Below the pieces are notes generated by a model, which was not told where the DNA came from, did no database searches, and worked only from the letters and a program-made list of their open reading frames with translations. From Collodictyon triciliatum (Eukaryota; CRuMs), in contig JBHJMP010001584.1 of NCBI GenBank assembly GCA_043381765.1, forward strand, positions 1 to 20,752: a stretch of 20,752 nucleotides of DNA, written 5' to 3'. Of this stretch, positions 11,401-20,752 are shown piece by piece; positions within the stretch are counted from its first letter, which is position 1, and every line of letters starts with the position of its first letter. Position numbers and translations under genes: made by a program.

Positions 11401-12163
11401 CCCACAGAACCACAGCAAACGAGTAGACATCGCCCAGCTCCCTGCTTCCCACGCTGCGGGTCAAGTCCTCCAAAGCCAGCTCCGGTGCATAGAAGGCTAT
11501 TCCATGCAGCGAGATGCCTGTGCTTGTGCTTGTGCTGGTGCTTTGACTCTGTAGCCAGTGCCTCATGCGTGATGAAAGTCCTCCCCACAAGCCAACCTTG
11601 ACCTTGCCGGCCTTGGGAGGCGGCCCAATAGTGCCTTCGTCCACAACGTAGATGCAGCTGCTGCTCAGGTCTCCGTGCTCCATGCGCACCGACGGACTGT
11701 GAAGATAGGCCATGGCATCTGCAATCTGCAGCGCCCACCGAGTCCAGCGTTCCAGACTCAGCCCGCCCCACGGGCCAGTGCATCTGCTGCCCAGAAAGTC
11801 TCGCAGGCTCGGCCCGGTGGCCTCTGTGACGACATAGGCGCGCCCGTCTCGAGCCCACAGTCCAAAGAAGCGCGTGACGTGCGGGTGCGTGGCAAAGCGC
11901 AGCGCCTGCAAATCGCGTTGCAGTTCTCGCATACTGGCTGCTGTGCTTTCACCGCCGTCTTTGTCCAGATCCACGGGGATTTGGTGCAGATGCACGGCCG
12001 TCTCTGTGTTTGCAGGGTCTGTGCTCTCGAAAGGCCGCCTGTCAGATGCCCGGGTTGCAGAAGCCCCGTGGAGAAGGCCATGGTAGATTGGGCCCCATGA
12101 GTACTCGCCCGTGAAGGCGCCGATGCTGATGCTGGCTGGAGCGAGATCCCAGGTGCTGTCCAT
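5458..12163 (-). CDS. TKL-like pseudokinase fused to about 24 Sel1-like repeats
   Basis: Spliced model, minus strand: exon 1 12163-11146 (ATG, ends phase 1), exon 2 10904-10768, exon 3 10597-10348 (donor gtaata, phase 1), exon 4 10241-5458. The pieces sum to 6189 nt in one open frame, about 2062 residues. Residues 1-320 are a protein-kinase fold; 340-468 are a Ser-rich linker; the rest is Sel1-like repeats (SLR) with acidic linkers. SLRs are short helix-turn-helix units that build scaffolds, for example in SEL1L of ER-associated degradation. Kinase plus SLR suggests a signalling scaffold, which is inference. The long ORF alone has no ATG at its start: its first open codons are reached only from an acceptor AG at 10242-10243, and its first ATG is 54 codons in at 10080. 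That is why I join it to the kinase exons. Alternative: two separate genes, with exon 3 reading through to a stop at 10322. The joining intron (10242-10347) is 106 nt. Exon 4 is unbroken for 4.78 kb, unlike its neighbours. Confidence 0.72.
5470..9990 (-). other. Sel1-like repeat array with acidic linkers
   Basis: The repeats follow A..LG..Y..G.GV..D...A..W..KAA..G. I count about 24 in three blocks: about 9990-8070 (divergent, about 12 units, one split by a Ser/Lys-rich insert near 9200-8950), about 7400-7130 (two units plus the start of a third), and about 6690-5560 (about ten regular units, e.g. LGDCYFQGLGVERDRAAAA). Between blocks lie a polar linker with CPCCGKL (about 7705-7680), an 11-residue Glu run (7430-7467) and an Asp-Asn repeat with an acidic tail (about 6985-6860). 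Most SLRs start with H/A-A after the previous G, as in canonical Sel1 units. No signal peptide or membrane segment is seen. Confidence 0.93.
7430..7467 (-). repeat. Coding trinucleotide run (GAG/GAA)n encoding poly-Glu
   Basis: CTC/CTT triplets on the plus strand encode eleven consecutive Glu residues in the linker between the first and second Sel1-repeat blocks. The run also marks the change from the AT-rich 5' part of the exon to the GC-rich 3' part. Confidence 0.9.
11200..12163 (-). other. Pseudokinase domain (TKL-like) of the fusion gene
   Basis: Protein residues 1-320. Landmarks: a glycine-rich loop remnant around residues 14-29, a likely alpha-C Glu at 80, HGDLSSSC at 163-170, APE at 226-228, DVYSFAVVLWEM at 245-256 (typical of TKL and Tyr-type kinases) and DPYARP at 302-307. 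Key residues are lost. The VAIK lysine position reads AVH (His58). The HRD Asp is kept (D165), but the following Lys and Asn read Ser and Cys. The DFG motif reads LWG (192-194), so the metal-binding Asp is absent. Established knowledge: loss of both the VAIK Lys and the DFG Asp normally abolishes or greatly weakens phosphotransfer. A Ser-Thr run near 206-215 comes from an (AGCACA)-like microsatellite. The 5' exon is strongly GC-rich. Confidence 0.85.
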
Positions 12164-12198
12164 TCTGCCCCTGTATTTTGTGTTTGAGTGTGGCTTTC

Positions 12199-12642
12199 GT
12201 TTTTTTTCTTTTTTCTTTTCTTTTTTCTTTTTCTTTTTTCTTTTTCTTTTTTCTTTTTCTTTTTTCTTCTTCTTTTTTTGTCTTCTTTTTTCTTCTTCTT
12301 TTTTTGTCTTCTTTTTTTGTCTTCTTTTTTTGTCTTCTTTTTTGTCTTCTTTTTTTTTGGCCTTTTTTAATTCTTTTTTCTTTTTTTCTTCTTTTTTTCT
12401 TTTTTTCTTTTTTCTTTTTTTGTCTTCTTTTTCTATTTTCTATTTTCTTTTTTTTGTCTTCTTTTTCTATTTTCTTATTTTCTTTTTTCTTTTTTTCTTT
12501 TTATTTGCCTTTTTTCTTTTTTCTTTTTTTGTCTTCTTTTTCTGTTTTCTGTTTTCTTTTTTTCTTTTTATTTGCCTTTTTTCTTTTTTCTTTTTTTCTA
12601 TTTTCTTTTTTTTTCTTTTTTCTTTTTATTTGCCTTTTTTTT
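12199..12642. repeat. Pyrimidine-only tract, (T3-9C)n with TTTGTCTTC units
   Basis: About 440 nt almost purely T and C on the plus strand, with sparse G in recurring TTTTTGTCTTC and TATTTGCC units. Sub-blocks recur (the TATTTGCC segment is seen near 12500, 12570 and 12625), indicating local duplications. It starts about 35 nt upstream of the minus-strand kinase ATG, so that transcript's 5' region is a purine (GA) tract. Confidence 0.93.
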
Positions 12643-13075
12643 AATCACATATCGGTTATCTTCGTTTTGCTGCGGGATGTGAAACTGTGTCTGCGAGGTG
12701 CGCCCTTCTGCAGCGAATATTGGAACGGAGCGAATACATAAATTACATTCATATATATTAAATATACATTTTGTGACCAACCTGCAAGAATAATAATCAG
12801 TCATGTAATATATAAAGGTAATTTATTATATTTTCCGCATGTATAGATCGAAATTGGCATTCAATGAGAAATATAATTCTGGAATATATAATCTGCATTT
12901 TTCAAACACATATTTCTGTGTTCCCAATCTTTTTTCACTTATGCGTTCTCGTTCCTTGTGGCACGTCGGGGCGTCATCATCTTCGTTATTAGTCTTTCGT
13001 TTCCCCTGGTTTCCTTTTGCTGAACCTTTCTTTTGTGTTTTTTTCCTTTGTTCTGTTTTTTTTCCTTTATTTTTC

Positions 13076-13137
13076 TTTGTTTTGTTTTGTTTTGTTTTGT
13101 TTTGTATTGTTTTGTTTTGTTTTGTTTTGTTTTGTTT
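13076..13137. repeat. (TTTTG)n microsatellite
   Basis: About twelve pentanucleotide units with one TATTG variant, just upstream of the J-domain gene start. It is preceded by looser T-rich sequence from about 13020. Confidence 0.93.
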
Positions 13138-13192
13138 GAGCCTCTACTTACAGTTCCAACGTGAATAGGCTTTGGATCGGTTGGTTCGGGCC

Positions 13193-15223
13193 ATGAATTC
13201 GGATTACTATGCAGTCCTCGGCGTAAAAAAGGATGCCACTCAGGAGGAGATCAAGAAAGCATACCGCATGCTCTCGATGAAACACCATCCAGACAAGGTT
13301 ACATTCGGTCTTCATTTTCATTTCGATGCGCGACTTTTGTATCCTTTTCTTCTTCTTCTTTCCAACAAAGCGGGCAGTTATCGAGTCGGCTCTCAACACA
13401 AATATCCGCCTGGTATGACTGTAACATATTCCCCCGTTGAAAAAGGAAAAGGAAAAGGAAAAGGAAAAAGGAAAAAGGAAAAAAAGGAAAAAAAGGAAAA
13501 AAAGGAAAAAAAGGAAAAAAAGGAAAAAAAGGAAAAAAAGGAGAAAAAAGAAAAAAAGAAAAAAAGAAAAAAAGAAAAAAAGAAAAAAAGAAAAAAAGAA
13601 AAAAAAGAAAAAGCAGTAGAATTCAAATCATGTCGCATCAAAGCCAAGTGTTAGATTTGTACTCTCTTTTTATCAGAGTGCGACTTATCAATAGTACACA
13701 TATCAAATCATTAAAGCCATAACATACAGCCATGAAGGTGACCATATCCATTTGATGGATGGGCATAATAAACGCAATTTTATTAGCCCTTTTTTTTCGA
13801 ATGATTAAAAAGCAGTCTTGTATGCCTAGGGCGGCGACGCAGAGCGATTCAAAAAAATCAATGAAGCGAATCAAGTTCTGTCAGATCCCAACAAGAGGCA
13901 AATGTACGACGCTGTGGGTCCGGCTGGGGCGCAATTTTATGATGGTGTCCAGATGGATAATGTGCAGACAATCCGTGTGGGAATCGTCTCTCTCGGTGTG
14001 CTTTTTGGATGTATATTCCTTCCTTTGTTCCTATTGCAGCTTGTCTTTATACCATTTTCTCTACAAAGAGACTTGGAATGGTCAGCCGGAACAACTCTGG
14101 TACATGCTACATAATTCAATTAATCATTCTCAAATCGTGTTGAAGCGGTTGTTTTTGTTTTTATTTTATGAGAAAAATAATCCATTTGGGTTCCTGTATG
14201 TGCAATTTATGCTTTGTACACGTTCTTATCCTTCGGTCATGTTTGAACGATTTTTTTTTTATCCTCCGAACAAAATCACATGAAATGAAACGCATATAGA
14301 TACCTCTTTTTATCTTGGATGGAGTAACCACGTTGTGCATATTTGCTCTGATTTACGTGCTCTTTGGCTTCACTAAGGGAGACGGGAACGTCACTTTGAG
14401 GGAGCGTCTCGAATCATTCTACTATCTTGTGCCATTCAAGCCTATCATCTATTGCTTCCTCACTACCCTCTTCCACATTCTCCTTGTCAAAAAGATTGAC
14501 GACGAAGAAAATGACTGGATTGAAGTGCTCTACCCGATGATTGGGATTCTGTGCTTTGAAATCGGCCATGCCTTTTTGGCTGCAATCCAGTACTACCGCG
14601 AATACAACACAACCATGGAGGAGACAGGAGGCGATTCGATGGGCGTGTGCTCTTTCTTCTTTGTCTTTGTCATGTCCAACCTGATCCAAATCCTGGTGCT
14701 TGTCTTTGTTGTTCTGGTTGGTTACAAGAAGGACGAGGACATCGACGTGGGCTGGGGAGTCGTCTTCATCCCCGTCTGGATTCTGCTGAGCGGCTTCCTC
14801 TTCTTCACCTGCATCTTCAGCAGACTCTCCAGGCGCGGATATGAAAGCGCCATGGCGCCTGCAGATGTGTCGATTCTCTGCCTCTTCGCCCCATTGGTCA
14901 CGTTCCTTGTTCTTCTAGTCGTCAAGTCAGACGGCGCAGACTATTCATGGCACAGCGTCTTTGTGCCAATCTACATCTACGTCGGGATTTTCTGTCTTGT
15001 CTTGGTCTGCTGCTTCCCGCTTGCGCTCGTGTCCTTCAAAGACGCCTCTGCTGACTCGTCGGCATCTTCCTCGTCCGCCTTCCCTCCAAACGCCTCAGCT
15101 GCCGCAGCACAAACGCAGCCTGCTGCAGATGCTGCCCACGGCGCAAAGCGGGGCTCTGGGCGCGATTATCCCACGCACACGCAGGTCGAAGGCGTTTATC
15201 AAAACATCTCTGATGCTGTCTAG
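13193..15223 (+). CDS. J-domain (DnaJ-type) protein fused to a TMEM185-like membrane region
   Basis: Exons 13193-13297, 13830-14099 and 14300-15223, all phase 0, 432 residues. The N-terminal J domain (1-66) starts [14 protein letters not shown], has HPD at 32-34 and ends in [20 protein letters not shown]; intron 1 falls right after HPDK. J domains stimulate Hsp70 ATPase through HPD. About eight hydrophobic segments follow (about 83-107, 126-149, 168-188, 203-222, 243-266, 279-299, 315-334, 343-368). Repeated motifs such as [10 protein letters not shown] and W-x-x-VFVPIYI after an acidic-glycine (DG) loop match the TMEM185A / transmembrane Fragile-X-F-associated family. The C-terminal 60 residues are Ser/Ala-rich and polar. 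The first ATG in frame is 13193; earlier in-frame codons have no ATG. Likely role, by inference: recruiting Hsp70 to an endomembrane. No signal peptide precedes the J domain, so it probably faces the cytosol. The family name for the membrane part is from motif memory, not a search. Confidence 0.85.
13437..13614. repeat. Polypurine array with drifting period in intron 1 of the J gene
   Basis: Begins as GGAAAA units (6 nt), then GGAAAAA (7 nt), then about seven units of GGAAAAAAA (9 nt), then GAAAAAAA (8 nt) units. It is purine-only on the transcribed strand and inside the 13298-13829 intron. The Lys/Glu-rich ORFs over it are artefacts. Confidence 0.94.
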
Positions 15224-15581
15224 CGCGACCATCCTCTTTTTCATGTCCGCACATGCAGCCCACGCGGCTCTGTCCAACGCGCCCCACCGACTTATCCTTA
15301 TTGTCCCGGCTCTCCTGCCTGTTTTTGCTCCTTGTCTACCGTCATGCTGCTCACAATTAAAACGAAAACGAACTATAATCCTGTCTCTCTTTTCGCAGTC
15401 TTGTGTCCTTTTTCTGTCGCGTTGCATGAGACTCGCTTTGGAGGCCACGTCCCTTAACCATGTTCAGTCTGTTGTGCAATACGGACTAACGACCGACTCG
15501 CTCTCTTTTTTTTCTTTCTTTCTTCTACCTTCTTGTTCTAGTTATTGTTGTCTCTGCAAGCGAAGGACTCGTTTGTACGTG
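15224..15581. other. Intergenic region and possible 5' leader of the Kelch gene
   Basis: 358 nt between the J gene stop and the Kelch gene ATG. It ends with a long pyrimidine tract and CTAG (about 15500-15541), which looks like a 3' splice site, so the Kelch gene may have an upstream leader exon here. No other coding signal is seen. Confidence 0.6.
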
Positions 15582-17677
15582 ATGAGTCTGCCACACAGGA
15601 TTCTCCCGCCGAGCGGACTTCGCCACCTGTTTGGCGTCTGCTTGGCTGCCGGCGCGTCTCCTTCCGATCCTCTGCGCGTCGTGGCCTTTGGCGCTGAGAC
15701 TCCCTTGTCCCAGCAGAAGGCGCAGACCCCCGCAAGCGTCAGAGTTTTGGACGGCTCCTCTTGGAAAACACTTCCTACGCGAGGCTGCGAGCCAGTCATG
15801 CGGTAGCGTGAATCAACACAACACAACACAACGCAACACAACNNNNNNNNNNNNNNNNNNNNNNNNNNNNNNNNNNNNNNNNNNNNNNNNNNNNNNNNNN
15901 NNNNNNNNNNNNNNNNNNNNNNNNNNNNNNNNNNNNNNNNNNNNNNNNNNNNNNNNNNNNNNNNNNNNNNNNNNNNNNNNNNNNNNNNNNNNNNNNNNNN
16001 NNNNNNNNNNNNNNNNNNNNNNNNNNNNNNNNNNNNNNNNNNNNNNNNNNNNNNNNNNNNNNNNNNNNNNNNNNNNNNNNNNNNNNNNNNNNNNNNNNNN
16101 NNNNNNNNNNNNNNNNNNNNNNNNNNNNNNNNNNNNNNNNNNNNNNNNNNNNNNNNNNNNNNNNNNNNNNNNNNNNNNNNNNNNNNNNNNNNNNNNNNNN
16201 NNNNNNNNNNNNNNNNNNNNNNNNNNNNNNNNNNNNNNNNNNNNNNNNNNNNNNNNNNNNNNNNNNNNNNNNNNNNNNNNNNNNNNNNNNNNNNNNNNNN
16301 NNNNNNNNNNNNNNCACAACACAACACAACACAACACAACACAACACAACACATCACATCACATCACACCACAACACATCACAACACAACGCAACACATC
16401 ATATCACATCACATCACACCACAACACAACACATCACAACGCAACGCAACACATCACATCACATCACATCACATCACATCACATCACATCACATCACAAC
16501 ACAACACAACACATCACATCACATCACATCACATCACATCACATCACATCACATCACATCACATCACATCACATCACATCACATCACATCACATCACATC
16601 ACATCTCGCCAGGTCGTCTGAAAGCATCGCAATATCAAAAGATCGCGTGCTTGTCCACAAAGAAGAGAGCCAGCTGTACGCTTTGGCTCCACTTCATGGC
16701 CGAGTGGCCTCTTGGTCCAAGTTGACGGCGGGATTCAAGCCTGGCCACGAGCCATTCCTGTCAGACGCATCTGTTCCACGCTTTGTGGTGGCCGACTCGA
16801 GTCCATTATCCGGGCGTGTGTATTCCATGAGGTCCGACTTAACTCGACTACTCGTGCTTGACATGAATCTTGGATACTGGAAAAGCATCAAGGTTGCGGA
16901 TGTATGTCCGTCGATTCCGTGGAGCACAGCTTTGGATGTGAACGCAATTCACTTGGGACAATACATTTGGTTTCGGAGCCGATTGTATCGCCAGACATTC
17001 ATTCTGCAAGTGAATCCGGCAAAGTGGATTACAGCAGAGGCACAAGTTGAAAGCATTCTTTCGTCCGTGTTTGATCACCCCACCGCTTTGAATGAAAATC
17101 AAGGCAGAATACTAGCATCCCGCATTCAGACCAGTGCGACATCGACTACTCTCTCTGTGGTTGTGCAGGATGATGAGCGCACGACTGACTTGTCTTTGAT
17201 TCAAGTCCCACTTGTTCAGGCAAATGCTGACCCGCGTTGGGCTCTTTCTGTGACAGAGTCTCCCGGTGATGTTGAGTGGATTCCATCCCTGATGAATGAG
17301 GAGTGAGTGCATTTCGGTGCTTGAAAATATGTCTAATGATCTCCAAATGAATCTCTCCAATCTGATTATCCATTTGCATATCCACGTATAGATTTATCAT
17401 CACATGCTTTTACTATTTACATCAGTTCCCTGTGGAAAGTAGCTTATAGAGATCTTTTAATCACTTGATGACCTTAAACATTTCCTTACACAGAGCTCAT
17501 GCCTATGACGATGTGCACGACGAAGCCTGCATTAACAACGAACACATTTACAAAGACCCTGCAACTGGTTTTACATGCTTCTCAAGAGTCGGTCTCTTGG
17601 AGCGCGGATTCTGTTGTGGTAACAAATGTAGGCATTGTCCCTACGGTTACAGCAACGTCCCACCCGGAAAGAAATGA
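15582..17677 (+). CDS. Kelch-type protein with C-terminal DUF5522-like cysteine domain
   Basis: Exons 15582-15802 (phase 2), 16613-17302 (phase 2) and 17494-17677, 364 residues. The first exon carries a Kelch-like blade (SGLRHLFGVCLAAG, then LRVVAFGAE, then VRVLDGSSWKTLP). The second exon continues with weaker blades (DRVLVHKEESQLYAL, SWSKL, LGYWKSIKV). The last exon is a compact domain with YKDPATGFTCFSRVGLLERG followed by CCGNKCRHCPYG, the pattern I know as DUF5522 (also C1orf53-like proteins). Its C-C-x3-C-x2-C-P cluster suggests metal binding, but function is unknown. All three junctions keep frame. If the second intron is retained, translation stops at once (GAG TGA at 17301-17306), leaving a 303-residue Kelch-only form. 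The first intron is 810 nt, made largely of ACAAC/ACATC repeats with an assembly gap, so a hidden exon is possible, though frame and blade sequence run on without one. The ATG at 15582 is the first plausible start. If the CTAG at 15541 is an acceptor, the protein could begin further upstream. Confidence 0.78.
15815..16604. repeat. (ACAAC)n / (ACATC)n pentanucleotide array with gap
   Basis: ACAAC units are seen on both sides of the N run (15815-15842 and from 16315), with scattered ACGCAAC variants. They pass into mixed and then pure ACATC units up to 16604. The array occupies most of the first intron of the Kelch gene and ends only about eight nt before its acceptor AG (16611-16612). Confidence 0.95.
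15843..16314. other. Assembly gap (472 N) within the ACAAC array
   Basis: Run of N with ACAAC repeats on both edges, so the missing sequence is most likely more of the same pentanucleotide array. Confidence 0.99.
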
Positions 17678-17958
17678 AATATATATAAAGATGAACTCCT
17701 ATATTTGAGTTAACTCTAATCATTGTTTTTTTAAAAAAAATAGTGATATGGTCTAAAGAATCTGATATGATAGGAGTTAATATGGATTTGTCTCTGGTAT
17801 AGTTGAAGATGATTTGTGTTTCCTTTATCCAATGCAAAGGAGATGGGTAAATGAAAGGAATGCTTTCTTTAGAAAAGACAAGAATACGTGATATATGATA
17901 GGGAACGATGTAAATTTGATTGATTGCGATAAACAGCCCTTTGATACAAACTGTCGCT

Positions 17959-20530
<2,572 letters not shown>

Positions 20531-20752
20531 TGAGAATAACCATATCTTTTTAGGATGACGTCTTGAGATGCTAATGACTTGTGCATGGCATTTCCTGAAG
20601 AAATAAAGAGTTGCCCGAACCTATCATCCGTGCTTGTTTCGCTTGTTTGTTGGATATCACCCACCCTTCTTTTAAAAGAATAAAAATAAAAAGCTAATAG
20701 CGGCATTGAAAGTTACAAAAAAAAAAGAAACAAAAAAAGAAACAAAAAAAGA
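20531..20752. other. Upstream side of the carrier gene, with an A-rich microsatellite at the window edge
   Basis: The carrier's first visible exon stays open to about 20640 but has no in-frame ATG. Possible acceptors read on the minus strand include TTCTTCAG at about 20598-20605. From about 20715 to the end is an (A7G)/(GAAAC) A-rich microsatellite that continues off the window. A 5' coding exon of the carrier may lie beyond. Confidence 0.55.

Larger units (their letters stand above)
12164..13192. other. Divergent intergenic region between the pseudokinase-SLR and J-domain genes
   Basis: About 1.03 kb that should hold both promoters. It contains the 440-nt pyrimidine tract (12199-12642), an AT-rich stretch with TATA-like strings (about 12750-12835), and a TTTTG array (13076-13137) ending about 55 nt before the J-domain ATG. 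The long Phe/Leu/Ser ORFs here are products of the repeats. No further gene is seen. Confidence 0.75.

Noticed and set aside
12111-12741. Phe/Leu/Ser-rich ORFs that look like membrane proteins
   Set aside because: They are direct translations of the T/C tract, open in several frames at once.
13437-13654. Lys/Glu-rich extension of the J domain
   Set aside because: This is read-through into intron 1. Splicing at 13297/13830 restores a canonical J-domain helix IV.
16315-16604. Regularly spaced array resembling CRISPR
   Set aside because: The unit is only five bases with no unique spacers and sits in a spliced eukaryotic intron. It is a microsatellite.

Overview
The window is nuclear DNA of a unicellular eukaryote. 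Every protein-coding locus but one long exon is cut by GT-AG introns of about 100-810 nt, with acceptors usually behind T-rich tracts. There are no operons, no Shine-Dalgarno starts and no prokaryotic features. Simple-sequence DNA is very abundant: A6C, CATTCTTT, pyrimidine tracts, TTTTG, GGAAAA-type, ACAAC/ACATC, poly-A and AAAT/AAATGAAT arrays. Two assembly gaps (2663-3342 and 15843-16314) are runs of N. The lineage cannot be fixed by reading. A free-living protist fits; a rhizarian such as a foraminiferan is only a guess.

I rebuilt five genes by hand from reading frame, intron phase and domain continuity. (1) 188-4795, plus: an armadillo-repeat protein with a GC-rich disordered N-terminus; nearly every repeat is one 123-nt exon bounded by phase-1 introns. 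(2) 5458-12163, minus: a TKL-like pseudokinase that splices in frame into a 4.78-kb exon with about 24 Sel1-like repeats, giving a predicted protein of about 2062 residues. (3) 13193-15223, plus: an N-terminal J domain fused to a TMEM185-like multi-pass membrane region, 432 residues. (4) 15582-17677, plus: Kelch-type blades spliced to a C-terminal cysteine-rich DUF5522-like domain, 364 residues. (5) 17959 to beyond 20530, minus: a mitochondrial carrier most like the thiamine pyrophosphate carriers, with its 5' end unresolved.

Layout: genes 1 and 2 converge on 4796-5457. Genes 2 and 3 diverge from a 1.03-kb region holding a 440-nt pyrimidine tract. Genes 3 and 4 are in tandem. Genes 4 and 5 converge with 281 bp between their stops. 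The genes do not form one pathway. Their shared themes are helical-repeat and scaffold proteins, unusual domain fusions, and introns that carry microsatellites. GC-rich exons (188-826, 5458-7430, 11150-12163, 14315-15223, 15582-15802) alternate sharply with AT-rich DNA, even inside a single exon.

I recognised no rRNA, tRNA, CRISPR array or complete transposon. The observations most worth following are the pseudokinase-Sel1 fusion, the J-TMEM185 fusion, the Kelch-DUF5522 fusion, and the one-exon-per-repeat armadillo gene.
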